From assembly GCF_949628215.1 (NCBI RefSeq), contig NC_134281.1, positions 7,884,501 to 7,948,500 of the forward strand: 64,000 nt of DNA. The letters run 5' to 3'. This document shows positions 12,181 through 21,705 of the stretch, piece by piece (the first letter of the stretch is position 1; each line of letters begins with the position of its first letter). The DNA is from Phalacrocorax aristotelis (taxonomy: Eukaryota > Chordata > Aves > Suliformes > Phalacrocoracidae). The notes under the pieces were generated by a model. That model saw only the letters and a list, made by a program, of their open reading frames with translations. It was not told the DNA's origin and ran no database searches. Made by a program: the position numbers and the translations under genes.

Positions 12181-15100
12181 TAATCTTTCCATAAGGGGTA
12201 TGGCACTGCAGGGGTAGCGCCTCATATCCAAGATGCTGTTTTTGTCGGACCAAGCTCATATGTGCAGTAGATGCTGCTTTAGCATAAAGATGCTCTTGTG
12301 GGACCAGCAAGCAGTACGTCGATCAGAGATATATCTGTGAAGATACAGCATCAGACACCACCATGAATTCTTCTGCTTGAGTGCTTCAAAAAGCAAGACA
12401 GGGTTTGTAGATCTTCCAAATCACTGAATGATATCTTGTGGTGTGTTAATTGGCTCTTCTTCTCAGAACATTTATGTGTGTGCTCAGCCTTACACATGTG
12501 GCTTGTCTGATGCCTGTAAATTACTCTCATGAGAAAGTAAAGCCAGTCCCCAGATGGCTGCAGGATCAGGGCTGTGTTGTGTGTTGCTGCCTCGTCTGTG
12601 GTGGCTTTTGCTAGAATTATAGTTATGAGCCAGAGAGGGACCTCCCAGGTACTCCTCACTGTTGAAGGAAGAGTGCACTGATACTGCTCTGGAGAAACTC
12701 CTTCCTAAAACCTCAGCTTGTCCCATCATCGTGCCTTATGGCTACTTATTAATATATTTCTTTTAATCTTGCAAATTTTTTGTAAAGGTGCAATTAATTC
12801 TCTATCATAGAAATCTTTTCCCCATTTAGAGCTTCTGCTGGGTGGGAAGGGATTTCTGCTGTCTATTCTGTATACAGAATTGCTATTAATATTCTGTGCT
12901 TTGATTCTTTGTGTCTGAGAAAAAGAAAAAACCCTGCATAGTGGAGCTGGTGGACAAGCTACTGCACTGATATAATCCCATGTGCCAGTTAGTTTTGGGA
13001 AGCTGAGCCTTTGTAACTAGTTTTATTTTCAAACCAAATCATGAGATTGGCACTTTTAATTAGCTCCACACAAGCTGTTTGAACCAGGCTGTGCTATGGG
13101 GAGAGGTGAGTTTTTCCAAGCTTTTTCTTTCTGCTCTTTTTGTATAGTTAAGCCATCAGACTCAAATACACATCCATCACAAGGGACTATCAACTTACTC
13201 AACATGCAGCATCTTCGAAAGGTTCAGACTTTGCCTCTTCTTTATGGCGCCATAAAGACTTACAGCAGAAGCCTTTCCTGATTTAGCTGTCTCCTGCTAG
13301 TTTTCAGGATTTTTAGGGGGAATGAATAGCAAGTTTTATGCGTTGAAGATACATAGAGAAAACAGAGAGGAGATGCAGAGAATGGGATGGGGAGGTGGTA
13401 CTTCATAGAAAGCAGGGGAAGAGCAGGGAACGGCATCTCCATTAGCCTCAGCAGAGCTGGTGGTGGAGTTTGAGGTTGCAGCTCTCTGTGTATCGGCAGA
13501 GGGAAAGGGGAGGGTAACAAAGGAGAAGAGAATGAGACTCCCAGGGTCTGAAGTGAGTTTGGGGAGTGTTGGTGCCTTGGGCAGTTGAGTTGAGCTCTCC
13601 ACACAAATGTGAACCCTTTTCCTTTTTGAGCAGCAGAAGCAGAAAGGGGGAGGCTTATCAGCTAAGGCAGATGAATTGTGATAGCTTATCTTAGCAAGGC
13701 AGAGCTATTGTCTACTGAAAAGTCTCTGGTAACTCATGTGGAGCCATTAAAATAGCAAAAGAAAAATTCCTAGGAAAGAATGCGACTTAATATCTACTAG
13801 ACTAGGGGCAGGAACTTGCTCCTTTTGTGTCTAGGTTATAGTCAAGAAAGACGAGAAAAGTCAAGACTTTTTCTTTTTCCCTCAGATATTTTTTATCTGC
13901 TTTTTGGAAATAGTAGTCAGAAATGCTTGTGTGTGTACCAGACCTCTACTCCCACAAAATCTGCCCAAAAGGGATAAAAGTTGAAACATGAAGGAGGCTC
14001 AGCTTCCTATGCAAAGACAGTCTCATCCTTGCTCTAACCAACAGGCTGTGCCCTCTCCCCTCCGCTCCAGACTTCCTGGGAGCTTTCCAAGGCTGGGAGC
14101 AGCCTGACTCCCTCCTTGCCAAAAAGCCGCACCCACAGCAATCATATCCTGGAACAGTAACAGCTTCTGCAGGGAAGATACGCTTGAAAGAGACTAATAA
14201 ACTCAGGGGCAAGTTAATGAGATCTGCAATTTTTAATTGTGTTGTGTTTTTTTTTTTTTAGAATCTCACTTTAAAAAGTGACTGTTGGTTTCACACTATC
14301 TGCAAGACACCCCAAGGCTGGCATCCCTGCAAGGGTGTACCTGCTGCCAGCCGGTCACTCTGTGCCCTTGTGCTTCCACCCAATAAGCACCACATCCCGA
14401 TATACCTGGCCTGTTGCATGTTATTTAAGCCATAGGATATGACAGAGCATGTTTTATGGAGCCATTAATTTATGCTGTGGGTGACTTTAACCACCCAAGA
14501 AGTATATTAATGGCCCTATAAAATACACCCTAGAGTGTCTTAATATGGTTATGAGGTTGATCTTCAGCCTTAGATTCCTATGTGTGTGATATTATTGAAA
14601 TAAATTGTAAAGGAAGGTGACACAGGGGACCCCAGTAAAGGCTGAGTTACCTTTTTCTTCTTAGGATCCTGTGGCCACAGATTCACTCTGGTGAGAGAGC
14701 CGTGGGACAGGATCCAGCCACCCTGCGGCAGGAGACTGGAGGTGTCCCATGCGAGGTGCTGCCTTTGGGGATGGAGCTTGCGGCCCAGCTCTGCCAACAA
14801 CCTGAGGCAGTACCTGTCCGTGCTGGCTGCCCTGTGGCTCTAATCAGAACTGCTTGTGCCCTGGCACTTGAGAGGTTTTCTACAAATACAGGGTTCAATT
14901 GGCATCTGGAGTTGGGTCATCAGCTGAAAGGTTTGACAGAGCCAGGACTCAAAGCAGTGTCAGCCTGGTTCCTCCTCGCTGCCAGAGAACAGCAGCAGCT
15001 TGTCCACAAACTCTGGATGCCACACAAAAAAAATTCTTCTCTGTTAAGAGTTAGGCGGGATTACTATGAACAACATTCCCTCTTTGGGAAATAGAGCAAT

Positions 15101-15980
15101 ACATGGCTTTCCTACTGACAGATGCTGGTAGCATGAGTGCTACCAACAGGAAACCTCAATGTCTGAAAGACTGGACCTTGTTTAAAGGATCATCTTCTTC
15201 CCCAAGATCCACATACTCAGGATTTCAAAACCTCAAGGCCTGTGATGTCAAAGTACTGAGGGTTTGGGTTTTATCTGGAAATTAAGAATAAATTCTGCTT
15301 TATTAAATAATCTGTAATTTTGGCTGTAGCCTTAATCATTGTCATCTTTATTTTACATGCTCTGGTGGGATTGCATGGCTCTGTACTGCCATAAACCCAC
15401 AACATTCTCAGTGACTAGACATGGGCTGTTTTTTTTTTACCCCAAAACAAGTAAAACTGTGGGTTTCTCTAGTTTTAGTATGAAATCTGAGAGGATGATT
15501 TGATGCTTGGAGGAGATTTGATCCATTTTAAAATCCAGGACACGGCATGAAATTTCAGAGATGCTTATGAGACCAAGGCCACAGGTTGATATCCTATTTG
15601 AAAGGACCATTTTAGCTGCTGGTGTGTGTTTGCAATGGGGTCCAAAGCATGGGGAGCACCTTCTGAAGGAGGAAGAAAGCACCAGCCCACTCATCCCAGC
15701 AGATTAGAGGCTGCTGACAGATGGGCCACCAAACCACAGCAACTTTAGACAAAAGAGCAAGGGAATTGGGCTCTGCTTAAAGCTCTGAGCCAGCCCAAAT
15801 TAGCTTTTATAGTGCTGCTGAGTTGTTAAGCACACTGTCCCGTCTGAGATGAGGCTGGACCAGCTGCTGCAGGTGAGGTAGGATGGCTGCAGTGAGCCTT
15901 GCTTGGACAAGGGATGTACCTGAACTTCTCTCTGTCCTGTGTTAATGTTCAGCTGTTCCCCAGGCACCCTGTGAAGCTTC
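12181..15980. other. Intergenic, nothing recognised
   Basis: No gene supported. It contains a run of 13 T at 14,247-14,259 and a purine-rich stretch around 13,360-13,560. A weak SINE-like patch near 14,940 is too short to call. Confidence 0.6.
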
Positions 15981-16040
15981 ATTAATTAATGTTTATGAAG
16001 CGCTTAGAGACCCTTGCAAAAAGGAGGGTATTGTTATTAG
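15981..16040 (+). mobile_element. MIR-like SINE 3' tail
   Basis: AATTAATGTTTATGAAGCGC, then TTAGAGACCCTTGCAAAAAG and GTATTGTTATTA, matches the typical 3' end of amniote MIR-type SINEs (TGTTTGTAAAGCGCTTTGAG... TATTATTATTA). The 5' head is not recognisable. Confidence 0.6.
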
Positions 16041-16920
16041 AACTGCAGTTGTTAGAGGTGAAGACAGTCTGTTAATCATTATCAGTTCCCTGCAAAGGCG
16101 GGACCACTGTCCCCTGGGAGAGAGGCCATGCTGTGCAAAGGCAGGTTTTTGTACAGTGTAATGACCTGATTATCTGTGGGGCTGGTGTCAGGGACTCTTG
16201 TGGGCAGGAGCAGGAGGCCTGTCACAGGCTCAGCACCATTAATGGCTAACCAAGGGCTTCCTGTAATGGAGGTGGCTGGAGCAGCTGTGTCCTGAAATCA
16301 TCTTGTTGCAGCAGTGAGGTGCTGGACACTTGCAGGGTCGGGAATGAGAACAACAAAAAATCTTGGCTATATTTGAGCTGTTACAAGTGATGCTGGCTTC
16401 CAGGATCTAGGGCTATCCTGACCAACTGGTCCTTACCGGATGCAACTAAAAGGTAAAATGGTAGGAGGTTGGTCACGGAGGAAAACTGAAGAGAAACTCT
16501 TAAAAGCAGGAGAAAGTTCTGGCTGAGGTTTGTGGGTTTTGTTAATTACCAGCAAGAACAATTTTGGGAATACAGTGGCCCAGACACGAGCACGGCGTTA
16601 GGATTACGATGGGATCAGCTCACACTCACATGAGTGTTGCAGCATTTGTAAGCAAACAGAAAATGGCCCTTGGAAATCCGTCGTCTCATAAATCTTACTA
16701 GCGAAATTGTTTTTCTACATAGTGTTTGTCAAAAGTTTTTCCATGAGGCATGAGTAGTTCTGTAAGATCTATTCAGGGCAGCCACAGCTCATGTGATGCT
16801 CACATGGATCCCAGATGAATTCTAGCTTAGCCGGGCTGTCACATAACACATCCTGCAAAATGATGGTGATGAAAATATGTCACACCCAGCTCTCAGCTGT
16901 GAACAAGAGTTTCCTTGCGC

Positions 16921-16939
16921 TGTGAGCTCACACGTGTGA
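16921..16939. promoter_or_regulatory. Two overlapping 12-bp palindromes with an E-box
   Basis: TGTGAGCTCACA (16,921-16,932) and TCACACGTGTGA (16,928-16,939) are both perfect palindromes and overlap by 5 bp. The second contains CACGTG (an E-box for bHLH factors), flanked by TCACAC/GTGTGA, which are T-box-like half-sites. It lies about 2.4 kb before the MAGI1 start. A regulatory role is inference. Confidence 0.35.
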
Positions 16940-17469
16940 CACAACTATCAGCTGGCATGCAGATGAGATGCAAACCCTTCCCCGCTAGCCAGGCTGCTGC
17001 TGCCTTAGGGATCGTGGGCCTCCTTAGCATTTATTCCTTGGGGGATTTAGCCTGAGCACTGAACCAGTTGTTACTGGTTGAGGTACAGTAAAAAGCATGC
17101 TGTGATCCTGAAAGTGGCAAACTGGGTAGCTGCTTGCAGTGCCAGTGAATGCGGACGTAAAGCAGTTACTACTGCTCAAACACAGGGGGTGAGCACAGCT
17201 TTTAGTGTGAAAATTAACTATTCAAGTTCCAAATGGAAAGAACCCTCTTAGAGAGATGGAATAAATCAAGGGCTAGATGCAGCAGGTAATTTGAATTTCA
17301 TGAGTCCACTTAGGTATTTGTCCTTCATACCCAGGAAAGCAGGCTCTGCCCCGCTCCTTGGAAGGGGCTCAGGTACTTAGTCCAACTTCCTGAGCACTGG
17401 CAACCCCATCTGCTTCCCGTGGAGACCTGGACAGCGGTGCCTGAGGCGGGGGGGGGGGACGGGACGGAG

Positions 17470-17525
17470 CTGACTCACCGCTGTGCTATGTGACTTTGGA
17501 CAAAGCGTTCCCGTTCCCTTGCCCG
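17470..17525 (+). mobile_element. MIR-like SINE core fragment
   Basis: CTGACTCACCGCTGTGCTAT followed by GTGACTTTGGACAAAGCGTT and a pyrimidine-rich run resembles the MIR core (CACTTGCTGTGTGACCTTGG GCAAGTCACTT). Only about 55 bp are recognisable, next to a run of 11 G at 17,448-17,458. Confidence 0.45.
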
Positions 17526-18318
17526 GAGGTGGCTGTGCCACTCGGGCCAGAGACCGCGGCTTTGCGGCTGCAGAGCTGTGCCTGCAGCGACGGGGGTTTT
17601 ATGGAAGAGCCATCCGAGAGACGTCGGCTGGGAGAAAGGAGTGATGGGGGTGCAGGGTGTGGGGAAGGACAGGCCTCCCGACTTCACCCAGGACAGTTGT
17701 AAGGGCAGGGAAGGTGCCCCTGTCACCCCTCTTACGAGGTCTGTGAGCTAAGCCTGGCTGTGAGCTCGGCCAGCACCGGAGGACGTTAGGCTGAGCTCAA
17801 TCCCCAGTTACCGCACACAGGCTCCCTGAGCCCGCCGGCTCTCCTGCATCGCATATCATTTCGGTACACGCATGGCTTGAAAGATGTGAGATGAGAGAGC
17901 AACGCGGACAGCAGCAAAAGTCTGCGGGCTGTACCGGCAGAGCGCACGTTAGGGCAGCGCAAAGACCAGGCTCTTTGTTTCCCTGTGTCACTTCTCAGCC
18001 CCGATTAGCAGCAAAATAGGGCACGCACGCATCTGACAACTGATTTCCTTGCTGGAAGGGGTTCGGTCATGCATAAGACTGCTCAAAATGAGGCCTGGCT
18101 TTCAGGTTTGGAAGCATGGAGCACGACCTAGAAGGGACAGCTGGTATATGCACACTTACTTATTTTCCCCTTTTGAGTTTTGCACCAGTTCTGGGTAACT
18201 TTGAAGAGCTGTGGCCAAGGGCGAACAAATGGAGGCACGTTCCTTTCCCCAGCAAACAGACCTCGCTGTAGATCTGCCCAGCTTCTAAGCAATTAGATGG
18301 GGAAAATAAAAGGCGAGA
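17526..18318. other. Proximal upstream DNA, nothing recognised
   Basis: GC content starts to rise here with scattered CpGs. No coding exon of a divergent gene is visible; SLC25A26, the 5' neighbour of MAGI1 in mammals, was looked for on the minus strand and not found. Confidence 0.55.
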
Positions 18319-18421
18319 ACACCATTAACATGGCAAATTCAAGCGCTAAAAAAACAGTTAACACCGCAAAAATCAAGCACTAAAAAACACTATTAACATG
18401 GCAAATTCAGGCACTAAAAAA
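18319..18421 (+). repeat. Three-unit minisatellite next to the CpG island
   Basis: Three imperfect head-to-tail units lie at 18,319-18,353, 18,354-18,386 and 18,387-18,421 (35, 33 and 35 bp). All share the layout ACA..TTAACA...GCAAA.TCA.GC.CTAAAAA. Units 1 and 3 are closest to each other; unit 2 is shortened and has ACACCG in place of ACATGG. The array ends about 20 bp before the GC content rises. Confidence 0.85.
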
Positions 18422-18837
18422 TTGAGTAGCGGAGAGCTGAGGATGCGAGCACGGCTTTAAACTCGGCCTCGCGCAAGCGCTTTGATGCCGCGCTGATGCC
18501 AAGCTTGGGCAAAGTTTTTCCTCGGGACTTCTGCTTCGTTGCGTTACGGTTCCCTCCCCCGCCGCCCCCCCCCCGTAAGGACCCCCTGGAAAGCTCAGGT
18601 GAGCCGCGATTCCAGAGCTTCGCAGCTTAGAACATCCTAGAAATCCTCCCGGGTGAGCAAAACCCACCCCTCTCCCTTCCCCCGAAACGCGAGCGTCTCC
18701 CGGGGCTGAACTTGTGGAGGAGCTCCCGGCGGCGCCCCGTGCGGGGGAGGCCCCCGGCCCCTTCCCGGGGTTGTGCTGAGGGTCCCGCCACCCCCCGCGG
18801 GACGCACACACCGACTTTGCCCTTGGCCGGAGCTGCC

Positions 18838-18954
18838 GGCGGGCGCGGGGCGGGCCGGGCCCGGGGCCGGGGCCCGGGGCGGGCCGGGGGCGGGGAGCGG
18901 AGCGGGGCCGGGCCGGGCCCGGGGCGGGGCGGGGAGCGGGGCCGGGCCGGGCCG
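18838..18954. promoter_or_regulatory. Almost pure G/C block, G-quadruplex prone
   Basis: This roughly 117-bp block contains only three A and no T on the plus strand. It has many G-runs of 3-5 separated by CC or C. A 20-base word, GAGCGGGGCCGGGCCGGGCC, occurs at 18,900-18,919 and again at 18,934-18,953, so part of the block is a 34-bp-offset tandem duplication. The G-rich plus strand could form quadruplexes and the GGGCCC palindromic cores could form hairpins. It probably contributes Sp/KLF sites to the promoter. Confidence 0.7.
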
Positions 18955-19141
18955 TGCCAGGGCGCCTGCGCGGGGGCGCGGAGCGGCGCGCGGCGGAGCG
19001 GGACCGACCCGAGCGAAACAAAACAAACGGGGCTTTGTATCGCCTTAAAGGCGCCGCCGCCCGCCTCCGCGCCCCGCTCCGCGGAGTGCCCGAGCAGCGG
19101 CGCGGGAGGGCGAGGGCCGGCCGGATTTGCTTGTTCAGCCC

Positions 19142-19189
19142 TTCTTTTATTTATTTAATTTTATTTTTTAAATTTTCTTTTTTTTTTTT
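19142..19189 (+). repeat. T-rich tract inside the CpG island
   Basis: A 48-bp run is composed almost only of T and A (TTTATTTATTTAATTTTATT type, then a run of ten T). It is sharply bounded by CpG-dense DNA on both sides. It could be a polypyrimidine tract of a 3' splice site, a decayed retroposon tail in the other orientation, or a simple low-complexity stretch that keeps nucleosomes off. Confidence 0.75.
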
Positions 19190-19243
19190 AAGAACACCCC
19201 GAGAGAGGGAGGGCGGGCGCGCACCCTCCGCGGGCGCGGAGCC

Positions 19244-19288
19244 ATGCGGGCCGCGGGCGGCCGGAGCGGGGCGCGGCGCCGGCGGTGA
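19244..19288 (+). CDS. Upstream ORF 1 in putative MAGI1 5' UTR
   Basis: ATG at 19,244 (G at -3) opens 14 codons, rich in Arg and Gly, and ends at TGA 19,286-19,288. It would be in the leader only if transcription starts upstream of it. Its stop codon overlaps the next ATG (TGATG). Such short uORFs usually lower translation of the main frame; no peptide function is implied. Confidence 0.4.
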   Translation: MRAAGGRSGARRRR

Positions 19289-19296
19289 TGGCTTGA
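19288..19296 (+). CDS. Minimal upstream ORF 2 (Met-Ala-stop)
   Basis: ATG GCT TGA lies in a strong start context (G at -3 and G at +4). It begins on the last base of the uORF 1 stop and lies in the same frame as the MAGI1 coding start, whose in-frame stop it provides. Two-codon uORFs in good context can stall or recycle ribosomes, so this one could limit initiation at 19,396. Confidence 0.4.
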   Translation: MA

Positions 19297-19764
<468 letters not shown>

Positions 19765-20060
19765 TAGTCCTCGGGGGGGCAACGCGGGACCCCCGAAAAG
19801 ATCCACGCGCCGCGCGTGTGCGTGCGCGGGCGTTTGCGCCCACTCGTACGCGCACCTTCACCCTGCGCACTTACTGCGCACAGGCAGCGCCTCGGCGTCC
19901 TGGCTCAGCCCGGAGTCTCCCCGCAGTTTGCTGGGCTGCGTTAAGCACCATAGTGATTGCGGGAGATTTTCCCTAAGGTACCACGGAGGCTCCGGCGCTC
20001 CCTGCGGGGGCACCCGTGGGTGTCGGGGGGAGCCCGGTGTCCGGGGCTGACACCTGGACC

Positions 20061-21609
20061 GGCCAAGGGAGACCTGCAGCTGAGGGAATGTGGGGGAGAT
20101 ACTCTCCTCCAGCAGCTGAGCATCTTTCCGAGCAGCCGCGCTGTTGGATGATGACCGGAGTCTTGTCGGAAAAGTGCAGCATGTGATTGCCGGCTGCCTG
20201 CCTTGGGAAGGGAAAAGCTGTGATCCTCTTGCGAGGGCAGTTCCCCTCTCTGGCTGAAAGTCAGCTCGGGTTTGCTGGGTTTTTCCCCCACCCTTGGGTT
20301 GCCTTAGGTGAGGGCTCATCCGAGCTCCCGGCCCTGCAGCGCACAGGTGAAGGCATGCACAGGTAGCTCTCCCGTTTGGCTGGGGAAGAGGAGAGGAAGA
20401 GTCCTCCCATGCGAGATTAAAACAAAGCCACTTCACATCCGTGTACACGCAACAGTCACTCAGCAGGTTAGCGTAACAGGCCCGGCTGGTGGGCTTGTAA
20501 TTTCCAGGGCAGGACTTGAATTTAGCGCTAGGAAACTGTTGGCGTTGCCACAGCTGCTCTGAGGTTGGCTGGATGGGCGGGATGAGGAGGGCTGCAGCCG
20601 GACACCTGTGGGCATGCAGGGCGGAGGAGTGCCCCAGAGTCGGCTCCGAGTGGAGGAAGGAAGGGAAGTTTTATTTGAATCACCCAAGAAGTTCCTTAGG
20701 GGAAAGTTTATTTGCCATCCAGACATGAATACTTCCCAAAGTTGGGGGTTTTGCTGTGGCTGGTGGTGCAAGGGGGTTTTTATGCTGTACTTGTCTGCAG
20801 CGACCAGCTGGGTTGAACCAAAATTTATGGCTGGCTGGCAGGACTGTCACCTGAAGTCTCGTCCCTAGCCTCACCGATGAGCTGAGCCGGAGGGCTGCAG
20901 GCACTTGTTTCACAGCCGTCCTTCAAACCTCTGGAGCAGGTTGCAGCGATGGGGTGTGGGAGAGGAGCTGAGCTGTGCTGTGCTGTGCTGTCCCCTCTGC
21001 CACCCGCTCCCCTTCCACAGGGGCAATGTCAGCTCCAAGCTGGCCCGCAGCTGGTGTGCCAAAGCACGGCTACTTGCTAGTCATTTTGAGAGTCAGTAGC
21101 AATATTCCAGCAAACAGCGTTGACTCCCAACAAAAACAGTTTTCTTTAAACAAATGTGTATTTTCCCTGCTGCGTTTTCTTGGCTTCGCTGGGAAGCGGG
21201 GAGCCTGCTGGTTTCCCTGCCCAGGCGGGAGGGGGGAGAAAAGCGAAAAGCATGAAGAAAAGTATGAGGAAATTAGGCAGGGATTTTTTTTTTTGTTTTT
21301 GCATTCTGATTGTTTTAGCAGAAGTGTTAAAATACAGCTTCTGATGTTGCAATGTGTTCGGTGTTAGTGCATGAAGGAAGGTGTGTAAAAACCACCTTCC
21401 CAACCAAGCACTTTGTGATTAAACTTTTTAGTTATTTTGGAAACACTCGTTAATCTAAATAGAAACATGTCATGGGAATATACCAGAAATGACAGAATTT
21501 AGGGGGAAATGTGTCTCAGCTCCAGGGTATGGTCAAAAGAAAGGGGCAGAGAGCTGAGTTTTAGCGTACTGGTTGGGCTGACCTGGAACTTGGAAGGAAA
21601 AGGTTCAAA
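20061..21609 (+). other. Intron 1, island shore
   Basis: Transition from the CpG island to ordinary intron. It holds four tandem GCTGT units at 20,972-20,991 and a T-rich stretch at 21,285-21,300. Nothing else is recognised. Confidence 0.6.
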
Positions 21610-21705
21610 ACTCTACCTGGAGTCAGGGCAGGCACTTGAACCTTGGACCATCCTCATCCAGAGGTGAGAACCAAGCCCTGGGTTACTGGGACTGTAGTTT
21701 TCCCC
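21610..21705 (-). mobile_element. Probable minus-strand tRNA-derived SINE fossil in intron 1
   Basis: Read in reverse, the stretch gives CTACAGTCCCAGTAACCCAG, GGTTCTCACCTCTGGATGAG and CCAAGGTTCAAGTGCCTGCC, which resembles the A-box and B-box head of old amniote SINEs. It is strongly diverged. Confidence 0.42.

Larger units (their letters stand above)
18599..19192 (+). other. Candidate 5'-UTR intron of MAGI1
   Basis: A strong donor-like CAG|GTGAGC lies at 18,597-18,604, with GT at 18,599. Downstream, a long T-rich tract (19,142-19,189) ends in AAG at 19,190-19,192, resembling a polypyrimidine tract and 3' splice site. TTTAATT and TTTTAAA inside the tract are possible branch-site neighbourhoods. 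Splicing would remove 594 nt, including the G/C block. This is inference from splice motifs only. A start site inside or downstream of this interval would make the intron moot. Confidence 0.28.

Noticed and set aside
14935..15000. Short SINE-like patch (AGCCAGGACTCAAA)
   Set aside because: Too short and too diverged to separate from chance.
1..18300. Coding exons of SLC25A26, the 5' neighbour of MAGI1 in mammals
   Set aside because: No mitochondrial-carrier signature was seen on the minus strand; the gene probably lies further upstream.
18407..19021. 204-codon Arg/Pro-rich minus-strand frame
   Set aside because: A stop-poor artefact of the GC-rich island; several other frames there are equally open.
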